Origin: Streptomyces abyssomicinicus
Lineage (GTDB): Bacteria > Actinomycetota > Actinomycetes > Streptomycetales > Streptomycetaceae
Reading direction: 5' to 3'
Assembly: GCF_008974245.1 (NCBI RefSeq)
Contig: NZ_BBZI01000009.1
Coordinates: 300,110 to 364,109 of the forward strand
Length of the DNA: 64,000 nucleotides
This document shows positions 27,243-35,742 of this stretch, piece by piece. Each line of letters opens with the position of its first letter. The stretch's first letter is position 1. The notes under the pieces were generated by a model. That model worked only from the letters and a program-made list of their open reading frames with translations. It was not told where the DNA came from and ran no database searches. The position numbers were made by a program, and so were the translations under genes.

Positions 27243-27902
27243 ATGGCCACCCACGGCCGACGGGCACTGGCGGCCGCACTGCTCCTGCCCGGACTTCTCA
27301 TTCCCATGCCGGCCGCAGCGGCCGGGTCGCCGAAACCGTCCGCGACGGCCACGACGACGCCCCCGCGGGCGGGCAGCGCGGTGGGCGAGGGCCGCGAGCG
27401 GCCCGGCCGCACGGTGTCTCCCCCGCCGCCCGGCGCGTCCACGGCGCCGCCGCCCGTACCGCGGGGGTCCGGGCCCGCCTCCGCCTGGCCCTCCGGGTCG
27501 GTGCCGGGGCCGTCCGCCGCCCCGGGGGTGACGCCGGGGGCGTCCGCCGCGTCGGGGTTCGTGCCGGGGCCGGCGGAGCCACCGGGCGCGCAGCCGTCCT
27601 CGGCGCCGGACGTGCCACCGGGATCGGTCCCGGCGCCTTCGGCGTCTTTGTCGGCGTCGGCCTGGCCGGGGTACCCGTCGGTCGGCCCCTCGGGCGCGTA
27701 CCCCGGGACCGGCAGTGTGCCGGAGGCGCCGGTGGGGCCCCCGGTTCCCAGGAGTTCGGCCGACCCGGGCCCCTCCGGCGCGGCTGCCGTCATGGCGCGG
27801 CGGCCCCCGAGGAACACGGCCCCGCTCGGCGTGGGCCTGATCCTCACCGGCCTGGCCCTGGCCCTGACCTTCCAGGCGCTCCGTCTCCGGCGGGACGACT
27901 GA
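27243..27902 (+). CDS. Hypothetical Pro/Ala/Ser-rich membrane-anchored surface protein
   Basis: This 219-residue protein has a signal peptide (HGRRALAAALLLPGLLIPMPAAAAG), about 150 residues that are nearly all Pro, Ala, Ser and Gly, and a C-terminal membrane segment (PLGVGLILTGLALALTFQAL) followed by RLRRDD. The layout is that of a surface stalk held by its C-terminus, but there is no LPXTG or LAXTG motif. The ATG at 27243 has GGGGGG upstream. No family is recognised; the low-complexity sequence makes homology useless for function. Confidence 0.65.
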   Translation: MATHGRRALAAALLLPGLLIPMPAAAAGSPKPSATATTTPPRAGSAVGEGRERPGRTVSPPPPGASTAPPPVPRGSGPASAWPSGSVPGPSAAPGVTPGASAASGFVPGPAEPPGAQPSSAPDVPPGSVPAPSASLSASAWPGYPSVGPSGAYPGTGSVPEAPVGPPVPRSSADPGPSGAAAVMARRPPRNTAPLGVGLILTGLALALTFQALRLRRDD

Positions 27903-28022
27903 CCAGGGGCGGTCCCGCGCGAGCGGCCGGCCGCACGGCCTCCCCCGCGCGCGAGCGGCCATGCGGCCGGTCTCCGTCGCGGGCGGGCGCCGGGCGGACC
28001 GGGCGCCGGGCGGGCCGTACCG

Positions 28023-29009
28023 TCACGCGCCTGGCGCGACGAGGAGGACCTTCCCCACGTGGCCGCTGGCCTCCAGGACCCGGTGCCCGTCCCTCGCCGC
28101 CTCCATCGGCAGCTCCTGGTCGATCACCGGCCGGACATGCCCGTCGGTCACCAGCGGCCACACGTGCTCCCGCACCGCCGCCACGATCGCCGCCTTCTCG
28201 TGCAGCGGCCGCGCCCGCAGCGACGTCGCGCTGACCGCCGCCCGCTTGTTCAGCAGCGTCGCGATGTTCAGCTCACCCTTGACGCCGCCCTGCATCCCGA
28301 TGATCGCCAGACGGCCGTTGACCGCCAGCGCCTTCACGTTCCGGTCCAGGTACTTGGCCCCCATGTTGTCGAGGATGACGTCGGCCCCGGCCCCGTCCGT
28401 GGCCTTGGCGATCTCCTCGACGAAGTCCTGCTCCCGGTAGTTGATCAGGACGTCCGCACCCAGCTCCGCGCAGCGGTCCAGCTTCTCCTGGCTGCCCGCG
28501 GTCACCGCCACCTTGGCCCCGACCGCCTTGGCCAGCTGGATCGCCATGGTGCCGATGCCGCTCGACCCGCCGTGGACCAGCAGCGTCTCCCCGGGGCGCA
28601 GATGGGCGACCATGAAGACGTTCGACCAGACCGTGCAGGTCACCTCGGGCAGTGCCGCCGCCTCCACCAGGGAGAGGCCCGCAGGAACGGGCAGCAGCTG
28701 CCCCGCCGGGACAGCCACCTTCTGGGCGTAGCCGCCACCGGACAGCAGCGCGCACACCGCGTCGCCCACGCTCCACCCGGACACCCCCGGGCCGATCTCG
28801 GCGATACGGCCGGAGCACTCCAGCCCCGGATACGGAGAGGCGCCCGGCGGCGGATCGTAGAACCCCTGGCGCTGCAGCAGATCGGCGCGGTTGACCGCCG
28901 CCGCCGTCACCTCGACCAGGACCTCGCCCTCTCCGGGCACCGGATCCGCCACCTCTGCCCAGACCAGGGCCTCGGGGCCGCCCGCCTCGGGAATCGTGAT
29001 CGCATGCAT
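28023..29009 (-). CDS. NAD(P)H-quinone oxidoreductase (zeta-crystallin/PIG3 type)
   Basis: This 328-residue medium-chain dehydrogenase/reductase lacks the zinc ligands and has the nucleotide-binding motif HGGSSGIGTMAIQLAKAVGA. The N-terminus (VTAAAVNRADLLQRQGFYDPPPGASPYPGLECSG) is characteristic of the PIG3-like quinone oxidoreductase group, which reduces quinones with NADPH. It starts at ATG 29009 and sits 45 bp after the start-distal end of a channel gene on the same strand. Confidence 0.92.
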   Translation of the reverse strand: MHAITIPEAGGPEALVWAEVADPVPGEGEVLVEVTAAAVNRADLLQRQGFYDPPPGASPYPGLECSGRIAEIGPGVSGWSVGDAVCALLSGGGYAQKVAVPAGQLLPVPAGLSLVEAAALPEVTCTVWSNVFMVAHLRPGETLLVHGGSSGIGTMAIQLAKAVGAKVAVTAGSQEKLDRCAELGADVLINYREQDFVEEIAKATDGAGADVILDNMGAKYLDRNVKALAVNGRLAIIGMQGGVKGELNIATLLNKRAAVSATSLRARPLHEKAAIVAAVREHVWPLVTDGHVRPVIDQELPMEAARDGHRVLEASGHVGKVLLVAPGA

Positions 29010-29054
29010 GGAAGCGACGCTACTCCCTCGGCGGACGAAGCCCCAGGCGGCCCG

Positions 29055-30191
29055 TCACGGCCGGTCGATCGTCCCCGACTGCCGGTCCGGGTGCGGCAGC
29101 GGCCGCTGGTCCGGGGCGACCTGCCGCGCCTGCGAGGAACGCACGATGGTGATGACTCGGTCCGCGATCTGCAGCGTTCCGAGCGAGGCGTCGTCGAAAC
29201 CGAGGACCCGGTGACCGCGCAGCACGCTGATCACCATGTCGTCCAGCTCCCTGGGCTTCTTGCCCACCTCGGCCTTTATGACCGGGCGCTCCACGATGTC
29301 CAGGCCGCTGCCCTGCTGGATCAGGTCCTCCATCACCATGCCGGCGGCCGGGCTCAGCACCGAGAGCCCCAGCAGACGGCCGGCCGCGCTGGCGCTGGTG
29401 ATCACCGCGTCGGCGCCCGACTGCCTGAGCAGCGGTGCGTTCTCCTCCTCGCGGACCGCCGCCACGATCTTGGCACCGCGGTTCAACTGGCGCGCCGTGA
29501 GCGTGACCAGCACCGCCGTGTCGTCGCGCTGGGTGGCGATGATGATCTGCCGTGCCTTGTGCGCCTCGGCGCGCTTCAGCACGTCACTGCGGGTGGCGTC
29601 GCCGGCCACCCCCGCGTACCCCGCGGCGGCGGCGGACTCGATCACCTTGCCGCTGGCGTCCACCACCACGATCTGGTCCGCGGGAACACCCGAGGCACGG
29701 ACCGTCTGCAGGGCCGACCGCCCCTTGGTGCCGAAGCCGACGACGACAGTGTGGTCCCGCAAGGTGTGCCTCCAGCGGTTCAGGCGCAGTTCTTCCCGCG
29801 TGCGTTCGGTGAGCGCCTCGAGGGTGGTGCCGACGAGGATGATCAGGAAGATCACGCGCAGGGGAGTGACGACGAGGATGTTGGTCAGCCGGGCGCTGTC
29901 GCTGGCCGGGGTGACATCGCCGTAGCCGGTGGTGGAGAGGGTGACCGTCGCGTAGTAGAAGCTGTCGAGAAGGTCGAGTCCGCCACCGGCGTTGTCGTTG
30001 TAGCCGTCGCGGTCCAGGTAGACGATGAACGCGGTCGCCACCAGCACCAGCAGCGCCATGGAAAGCCGCTTGCTGACCTGGCGGAGCGGATGCGGCACCG
30101 CCTTCTGCGGAAGTTTCACCCGGTGGGTGACCAGACGTTCGCCCGCCTCTCGGGCGATGACGTCCTGTCCCGGCAGTTTCACGTGAAACAC
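29055..30191 (-). CDS. Potassium channel with TrkA-N (RCK) domains
   Basis: This 378-residue protein has a two-helix channel module (SMALLVLVATAFIVYLD, pore with the TTGYGD filter, then LRVIFLIILVGTTLEAL). An RCK module follows, with a Rossmann fold (HTVVVGFGTKGRSALQTV) and a TrkA-C-like end (GHRVLGFDDASLGTLQIADRVITIV). It should conduct K+ under control of a nucleotide or ion bound to the RCK ring. The ATG at 30191 lies 2 bp outside a perfect parS site, so codons 1-6 (MFHVKL) are partly dictated by ParB binding. The start overlaps the end of moeA. Confidence 0.9.
   Translation of the reverse strand: MFHVKLPGQDVIAREAGERLVTHRVKLPQKAVPHPLRQVSKRLSMALLVLVATAFIVYLDRDGYNDNAGGGLDLLDSFYYATVTLSTTGYGDVTPASDSARLTNILVVTPLRVIFLIILVGTTLEALTERTREELRLNRWRHTLRDHTVVVGFGTKGRSALQTVRASGVPADQIVVVDASGKVIESAAAAGYAGVAGDATRSDVLKRAEAHKARQIIIATQRDDTAVLVTLTARQLNRGAKIVAAVREEENAPLLRQSGADAVITSASAAGRLLGLSVLSPAAGMVMEDLIQQGSGLDIVERPVIKAEVGKKPRELDDMVISVLRGHRVLGFDDASLGTLQIADRVITIVRSSQARQVAPDQRPLPHPDRQSGTIDRP
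30176..30189. other. parS site (ParB binding)
   Basis: GTTTCACGTGAAAC is a perfect 14-bp palindrome identical to the Streptomyces ParB-binding consensus. It spans the moeA stop codon (30179-30181) and the first codons of the K+ channel gene. Streptomyces parS sites cluster around oriC, so it supports an origin-proximal location. Confidence 0.93.
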
Positions 30192-31654
30192 ACTCCCGTT
30201 CCGGCGAGCGTCCAGGGCAGATCCAGGAGCTCGCTCTCCTCTCCCGCTTTCAACCCGCCCGGCGGGATCACGGCGAGAGCGTCGGCCGCCGCCATGCCAC
30301 GGAGCATGGCGGGACCGGTGTAATGCAGCGGGTGGGCCCGGTCGGCGCGCAGCACGACCGGCACCAGCCGCGTGTCCTGGGGATGCCCTTGGACGCCTTC
30401 GGCCAGGGGCAGGGTGTAGGTGTCGGTGACGGGGTGCGCGCCCAGGGCACGCAGCAACGGCTGGGCGAGGGTGAGCAGGCCGGATACCGCGGCCAGCGGG
30501 TTGCCCGGCAGGCCGACCAGATGACGTCCGTCCTGGAGGCGGGCCAGCAGCATGGGGTGGCCGGGGCGGACCTGGACGCCGTCGACCAGCAGCTCGGCAC
30601 CCACCTTGCGCAGAATGGGGTGGACATGGTCGACCGGACCCGCGGCGGTACCGCCGGTGGTGACGATCAGGTCGGCTTCGCTGCCGGTGACCGCGCGGCG
30701 CAGGGCCTCGGCGTCGTCGCCGAGGCGCCGGACGGCCGTCACCTCGGCGCCGAGCACCCGGAGCCAGGGCGGAAGCATGGGGCCGAGGGCGTCACGGATC
30801 AGGCCGTCCCGGGGGCGGCCCTCGGTGAGCAGTTCGTCGCCCAGCACCAGGATGTCGACGGACGGCCTGGGCGCGACGCCGAGCGTGTCGTAGCCGGCCG
30901 CGGCGGCGAGGCCGAGGACCGGCGGGGTGACGGGCGTGCCCTCGGGCAGCAACTGATCGCCGGAACGGCACTCCTGGCCGCGCGCACGGATGTCCTGACC
31001 GTGCCCGGTGTCCCGCTGGGCGTGCAGCCGGCCGGACGCGTCCAGGCGGCCGTGCTCGGAGCGCAGCACCGCGGTGGTGTCGCGGGGGATACGTGCGCCG
31101 GTGGCGATGGAGGCCGCTTCACCGTCGGCCAGCGGGGCGGGCTCGGCGTCCCCGGCCAGGACCCCGTCGTCCCGTACCTGCCAGGGGCCGGGGCCGGCGA
31201 CCGCCCAGCCGTCCATGGCGGAGGTGTCGAACGGCGGCAGGTCGGTCAGTGCGGTCAGCGGAGCCACCAGGACGAATCCCAGGGCCGCTTCGAGCGGAAC
31301 CTGGACAGGCGTACGGCCGCTCCGCCGCGCGGCCCGGGCGGAGCGGCCCGCCCTGTCGGCGAGGGCGCGCGCCTGCTGCCAGGGGGTGCCGCCGTGGTGC
31401 CGGTGACCCGTCGGAGGCGCCGCGGGGGACGCCACGGGCGACACGGCGGGCGACGCCGGGTGGCGGCCGGGGGCGGGTACGGCCGTGGTCCGGCCCTCGT
31501 TGACGAGGGACAGCGCCTCCTGCACGTCACGGTCGTCGAGGCCCCCGAGGGCGTCGAGATCCCCGGGGTCGTCGAGGTCGCCGAGGCCCGCGAGGCCGGC
31601 GAGGTCGCCGCCGTCCGCGGGAGGACGGCCGGCGGAGTTGCCGGGGGTCGTCAT
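30179..31654 (-). CDS. moeA: Molybdopterin molybdotransferase MoeA
   Basis: This 491-residue enzyme inserts molybdate into adenylylated molybdopterin. MoeA features seen are PPFDTSAMDGWAV, ATGARIPRDTTAV, LVVTTGGTAAG-type motif (DLIVTTGGTAAGPVDHV) and GLPGNPLAAV. The first about 95 residues are an Asp/Leu/Gly- and Pro/Ala-rich extension not found in standard MoeA. The ATG overlaps the stop of the MobA-like gene by 4 nt, so the two cofactor genes are coupled. The stop codon lies within parS. Confidence 0.9.
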   Translation of the reverse strand: MTTPGNSAGRPPADGGDLAGLAGLGDLDDPGDLDALGGLDDRDVQEALSLVNEGRTTAVPAPGRHPASPAVSPVASPAAPPTGHRHHGGTPWQQARALADRAGRSARAARRSGRTPVQVPLEAALGFVLVAPLTALTDLPPFDTSAMDGWAVAGPGPWQVRDDGVLAGDAEPAPLADGEAASIATGARIPRDTTAVLRSEHGRLDASGRLHAQRDTGHGQDIRARGQECRSGDQLLPEGTPVTPPVLGLAAAAGYDTLGVAPRPSVDILVLGDELLTEGRPRDGLIRDALGPMLPPWLRVLGAEVTAVRRLGDDAEALRRAVTGSEADLIVTTGGTAAGPVDHVHPILRKVGAELLVDGVQVRPGHPMLLARLQDGRHLVGLPGNPLAAVSGLLTLAQPLLRALGAHPVTDTYTLPLAEGVQGHPQDTRLVPVVLRADRAHPLHYTGPAMLRGMAAADALAVIPPGGLKAGEESELLDLPWTLAGTGVCFT

Positions 31655-33207
31655 CCGGCGTCCGTGGTCCTGGCGGCGGCGGCCTCCCCGGAGGCGCCCT
31701 CCTCGGCCCAGCGCTGGGCGAGGGCGACGGCCTTGCGGACCGCCTCGGCGACGGCCTCGGGACCGCCGCCGGCACGGCCTGCGGCGTAGCCCACCAGGAA
31801 GGTGGTCAGGGGCGCCGCGGGACGGGCGACGCCGTGCGCGGCGTCACGGGCGAGATCGAGGAGCAGGGCGCGGTCGACGTCCAGGTCGATGCCCAGCTCG
31901 TCCTTGGCTGCGGTGATCCATTCATCCAACACGTGCTCATGCTCCCTGATGCGTGCGCGGGCGGCTTCGATGTCTTCCCAGGTGTCGCAGTCGTAGGACG
32001 CGGCGGGGTCGGTGATGAGTGTGACCTGAAGCGCCTCGGTCACTCGCCGCAGAGGCAGTCCGGTCAGACCGCCGTTCGCCTCGGCCACCTCTGCGAGCAC
32101 CTTCCGCAGCGGCTCGGCGCGGTAGGCCGCCACCAGCGGCTGCCACCGGCCCTCTCCGTCGACGACCAGCACGGCATCGGGCCTCCCGACGGACGCGGAG
32201 CCCGGTGCCGCAGGCGAGCCCGGTGCCACGGGCGCGGCCGAGCCCGGTGCCGCGAGCGCGGCCGAGCCCGGTGCCGCGAGCGCGGCCGAAGACGGCACCT
32301 CGGCCGGAGCCGAAGACGACCCCGGGGCCGCGGTCGAAGCCTGAGCCGAAACCGGGCCTGGCGCCACGGGTGCCGCCGAGGACGAATCCGCGGCCGAAGC
32401 CGGAGCCGAGCCCGGTACCACGGGCGCGGCCGAAGACACACCCGCGGACGGGACCGGGACCGCGGACGGAGCCGCGAACGGGCCCGCGGCCAGAGCCGGA
32501 GTCGCACCCGGAGCCGGGGCCGGAGGCGTACCCGGGGCCGGGGCCGGGGCCAGAGACGAACCCGAAGCCGGATCCGGAGCCGGGGCCAGAGACGAACCCG
32601 AAGCCGGATCCGGAGCCGGGGCCAGAGACGAACCCGAAGCCGGATCCGGAGCCGGGGCCAGAGACGAACCCGAAGCCAGATCCGCAGTCGGGTCCGGAGC
32701 CGGAGCTGGCGTCGGAACCGGAGCCGAGGCATGGGCCGAAGACAGACCCGGGGCCTGGACCGGGGCGGAAGACGGAGCCGGATCGGAAGGCGGGGCCGGG
32801 GCCGGGGCCGAGGTCGAGGTCAGGGCCGGGGTCGGGGTCAGGGTGGATGCCAGTCGGGTGACCGTCTCGGGCGTGAGGAAGGGAAGATCGGCGGAGAGCA
32901 CGACGACCCGGTCGGCGGTGGTGTGCTGGAGGCCCGCCGCCAAGGCGGCCAGCGGACCACCACCGGGCGGCTCCTCACGCGCCCACCGCACCGGCCGCGC
33001 GGTGCGCCGGGGCTCGGCGACCACGACCGTCCGGCCGGCCCCGGCACAGGCGGCGAGGACCCGGTCGAGCAGCGCCCTACCGCCGACCCGCACGCCTGGC
33101 TTGTCGGCGCCGCCCAGCCTGCGGCCGGCGCCACCGGCGAGCACCACGGCGTCATAGCCGTGGTGCTCGGCACCCCGCGCCGCGGGGGAGCTCTCGTGGT
33201 CGGTCAC
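31651..33207 (-). CDS. MobA-like NTP transferase with repeat insert, fused to DUF6457
   Basis: This 518-residue protein begins with the molybdenum cofactor guanylyltransferase signature (VVLAGGAGRRLGGADKP, residues 21-37) and VVLSADLPFL near 103-111. From about residue 122 to 343 it is interrupted by roughly 220 residues of Ala, Pro, Ser, Gly and Val, including four copies of a 12-residue SGSSLAPAPDPA-type unit. The fold then resumes (AVLVVDGEGRWQPLVAAYR ... LITDPAASYDCDTWEDI), and a C-terminal helical DUF6457-like domain (about 425-518) follows. The GTG at 33207 is assumed. It should make the dinucleotide form of the molybdenum cofactor upstream of MoeA; whether the insert is tolerated or functional is unknown. 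Confidence 0.82.
   Translation of the reverse strand: MTDHESSPAARGAEHHGYDAVVLAGGAGRRLGGADKPGVRVGGRALLDRVLAACAGAGRTVVVAEPRRTARPVRWAREEPPGGGPLAALAAGLQHTTADRVVVLSADLPFLTPETVTRLASTLTPTPALTSTSAPAPAPPSDPAPSSAPVQAPGLSSAHASAPVPTPAPAPDPTADLASGSSLAPAPDPASGSSLAPAPDPASGSSLAPAPDPASGSSLAPAPAPGTPPAPAPGATPALAAGPFAAPSAVPVPSAGVSSAAPVVPGSAPASAADSSSAAPVAPGPVSAQASTAAPGSSSAPAEVPSSAALAAPGSAALAAPGSAAPVAPGSPAAPGSASVGRPDAVLVVDGEGRWQPLVAAYRAEPLRKVLAEVAEANGGLTGLPLRRVTEALQVTLITDPAASYDCDTWEDIEAARARIREHEHVLDEWITAAKDELGIDLDVDRALLLDLARDAAHGVARPAAPLTTFLVGYAAGRAGGGPEAVAEAVRKAVALAQRWAEEGASGEAAAARTTDAG
32552..32695 (-). repeat. 36-bp tandem repeat in the MobA-like gene
   Basis: The motif AGAGACGAACCCGAAGCC begins at 32552, 32588, 32624 and 32660, exactly 36 bp apart. 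The repeat is in frame and encodes the 12-residue unit four times. Confidence 0.95.
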
Positions 33208-33232
33208 CCCACGAGTATGGAGGGCGCCCCGA

Positions 33233-34714
33233 TCACAGGGAACGGAGGAGTACCGCCGGCTGTTCGACGCAGTCGGCCACATGGCGGAGGAACCCGCCCG
33301 CGGTCCCTCCGTCGCAGACCCGGTGGTCGAAGGTGAGCGAGAGCTGCGTCACGTGACGCACCGCCAGCTCCCCCCGGTACACCCAGGGCTTGGGGGTTAT
33401 CCGCCCCACGCCCAGCATGGCCGCCTCGGGGTGGTTGAGGATCGGGGTCGAGCCGTCGACCCCGAACACCCCGTAGTTGTTGAGGGTGAACGTCGACCCG
33501 GTGAGCTCGGTGGGCCGCAGTCCTCCGCTGCGCGCGGACTCGGTGAGGCGGGCGAACTCCGCGGACAGCGACTCGGCGTCCCGCCGGTGGGCGTCGCGGA
33601 CCACGGGCACCACCAGCCCCCGCTCGGTCTGCGCGGCGAAGCCGATGTGCACGTCCTCGAACCGCACGATCTCCCGCGCCTCGGTGTCGACCGTGGCGTT
33701 GAGCTCGGGGAAACGGGCCAGGGCGGCGGCACAGATCCTGGCCAGCAGCGCGATCAGCGAGATCTTTGGCCCGGAACCGGCGTTCATCGCCGCCCGGGCG
33801 TTCAGCAGCTCGGTGGCGTCGGCGTCCACCCAGCAGGTGGCGTCCGGGATCTCGCTCCGGCTCCGGGTGAACTTGTCGGCCGCCGCGCCCAGCAGACCGC
33901 GCAGCGGAATCCGCGTCGTGCCCCCGGAGACCACGGCGGCCCGGCCGCCCGACGTGTGCGGGGCGGGCGCCTCGGCACGCGGCTCCTGCACCTCCACCTG
34001 CTCACGGGAGGCCGCCGCACGCAGGGCGTACTCGACGTCGGCGCGCAGGATCAGGCCCTCGGGGCCGGAGCCGATGATCTCCCGGAGGTCCAGTCCGTTG
34101 TCCCGGGCCAGACGGCGCACCAGCGGGGAGATGACCGGGACCGGGCCGTCCTGGGCGGCCCCGGCGCCGGGCCCGGCACCGTCCGCGAGCCCCGCCGCGC
34201 GGGCGGGGGCGGCCGTCCCGTTCACGTGCTCCCCCGGGCCGCCGGTCCCGCCCGGCACCCGCCGCGACGCGGGAGCCGGCTGCGCCTGCGGCCGGGACTG
34301 CGGCCGGGCGCGCACCGGTGACGGCGGCGGAACCCGGCGGCGCCTGGCCGGCGGAGCCGAGGTGCCGTAGCCGACCAGCACGTTCCCGGAGCCCTCGGCG
34401 CCCGCGACGGCCGTGCCGTTCACCGTGCCGCCCGCGGCACCGGACCCGGCGGTGCCGCCGTCCGCGTCCGCGCCCACGGCGACCGTGAGCAGCGGGGCCC
34501 CCACCGGAAGGGAGCCGCCCTCCTCGCCGAACCGCGCGGTGACCACCCCGCCGTACGGGCAGGGCACCTCCACCATCGCCTTGGCCGTCTCGACCTCGAC
34601 GACGGGCTGGTCGACGGCGACCACGTCGCCGACCTCGACCATCCAGTGCACGATCTGTGCCTCGGTCAGCCCTTCGCCCAGGTCGGGCAGCTTGAACTCG
34701 AATACCTCGGCCAT
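33233..34714 (-). CDS. bkdC: Branched-chain 2-oxoacid dehydrogenase E2 (second copy)
   Basis: This 493-residue acyltransferase has a lipoyl domain (VETAKAMVE, Lys45), a Gly/Ala/Pro linker, a subunit-binding domain (PLVRRLARDNGLDLREIIGSGPEG) and a catalytic domain ending FDHRVCDGGTAGG (His464). Its ATG at 34714 shares one nucleotide with the E1beta stop. The catalytic end differs from the first copy (RVCDGG against RLVDGE), so the two complexes may differ in acyl preference. In-frame sequence upstream of 34714 lies inside the E1beta gene. Confidence 0.92.
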   Translation of the reverse strand: MAEVFEFKLPDLGEGLTEAQIVHWMVEVGDVVAVDQPVVEVETAKAMVEVPCPYGGVVTARFGEEGGSLPVGAPLLTVAVGADADGGTAGSGAAGGTVNGTAVAGAEGSGNVLVGYGTSAPPARRRRVPPPSPVRARPQSRPQAQPAPASRRVPGGTGGPGEHVNGTAAPARAAGLADGAGPGAGAAQDGPVPVISPLVRRLARDNGLDLREIIGSGPEGLILRADVEYALRAAASREQVEVQEPRAEAPAPHTSGGRAAVVSGGTTRIPLRGLLGAAADKFTRSRSEIPDATCWVDADATELLNARAAMNAGSGPKISLIALLARICAAALARFPELNATVDTEAREIVRFEDVHIGFAAQTERGLVVPVVRDAHRRDAESLSAEFARLTESARSGGLRPTELTGSTFTLNNYGVFGVDGSTPILNHPEAAMLGVGRITPKPWVYRGELAVRHVTQLSLTFDHRVCDGGTAGGFLRHVADCVEQPAVLLRSL

Positions 34715-35742
34715 CAGTCGCCCGCCTCCCACTGCAGCCGTCCCACCGCGTCCAGAATCCGGTCCACGCCGGGCAGGTGATGCCGCTCCGCCATCGGCGG
34801 AGGATACGGGATGTCGAATCCGGCGACCCTGAGAACGGGCGCCTCCAGATGGTGGAAGCACCGCTCGGTGACACGCGCCGCGATCTCCCCGCCCGGCCCG
34901 CCGAAACCGCCCGACTCGTGGACCACGACGGCGCGCCCGCTGCGCCGCACCTCGGCGCAGACCGTCTCGTCGTCGAACGGCACCAGCGACCGCAGGTCGA
35001 CCACGCCCAGGTCCCAGCCCTCGGCCCGGGCCGCCTCGGCGGCCTCCAGGCAGACCGGCAGCGACGGGCCATAGGTGATCAGCGTGGCGCTGCGCCCGGT
35101 GCGGCGGACCACGGCCTTGCCGATCGGCTCGACCGGTGTAGGGTCCTCCGGGTCCCAGGAGTCCTTGCCCCAGTAGAGCCGCTTGGGCTCCAGGAAGACC
35201 ACCGGGTCGTCGGAGGCGATGGCCTGCCGCAGCATGCCGTAGGCATCGGCGACCGTGGCCGGCGTGAGCACGTGGAGTCCGGGGGTCGCCATGTAATAGG
35301 CCTCGGAGGAGTCGCTGTGGTGCTCCACACCGCCTATGCCTCCTCCGTAGGGGACACGCACGGTGATCGGCAGCGGCATCGCGCCCCTGGTGCGGTTGCG
35401 CATCTTCGCGACGTGCGAGAGCAACTGCTCGAACGCCGGGTAGGCGAACGCGTCGAACTGCATCTCGACCACCGGCCGCAGCCCGTACATGGCCATGCCG
35501 ACGGCGGTGCCGAGGATGCCCGCCTCGGCGAGCGGGGTGTCGGTGCACCGGTCGTCGCCGAACTCGGCGGCGAGACCGTCGGTGATCCGGAAGACGCCGC
35601 CCAGGGTGCCGACGTCCTCACCGAGGACGTGCACCGAGGTGTCCTCGGCCATGGAGTCCCGCAGGGCGCGGTTGAGCGCCTGGGCCATCGGCGTCTGCTT
35701 GACCGCGACGGTGGTGTCGACGGCGGTGCCGACCGTGGTCAT
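34714..35742 (-). CDS. bkdB: Branched-chain 2-oxoacid dehydrogenase E1 beta (second copy)
   Basis: This 342-residue beta subunit shows VHVLGEDVGTLGGVFRITDGL, DTPLAEAGILGTAVGMAMYG and RVPYGGGIGGVEHHSDSSE. It overlaps the E1alpha gene by 4 nt (ATGA) and the E2 gene by 1 nt, so all three subunits are translationally coupled, unlike the first operon. Confidence 0.93.
   Translation of the reverse strand: MTTVGTAVDTTVAVKQTPMAQALNRALRDSMAEDTSVHVLGEDVGTLGGVFRITDGLAAEFGDDRCTDTPLAEAGILGTAVGMAMYGLRPVVEMQFDAFAYPAFEQLLSHVAKMRNRTRGAMPLPITVRVPYGGGIGGVEHHSDSSEAYYMATPGLHVLTPATVADAYGMLRQAIASDDPVVFLEPKRLYWGKDSWDPEDPTPVEPIGKAVVRRTGRSATLITYGPSLPVCLEAAEAARAEGWDLGVVDLRSLVPFDDETVCAEVRRSGRAVVVHESGGFGGPGGEIAARVTERCFHHLEAPVLRVAGFDIPYPPPMAERHHLPGVDRILDAVGRLQWEAGD

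Noticed and set aside
29055..30191. K+ channel gene broken at its N-terminus
   Set aside because: The protein lacks a long N-terminal sensor but has both pore helices, the filter and RCK domains, so it is a complete two-helix channel.
32205..32861. Plus-strand PKPDPEPGPETN repeat protein
   Set aside because: This is the opposite-strand reading of the 36-bp repeat in the MobA-like gene; it lacks a signal peptide or ribosome site.
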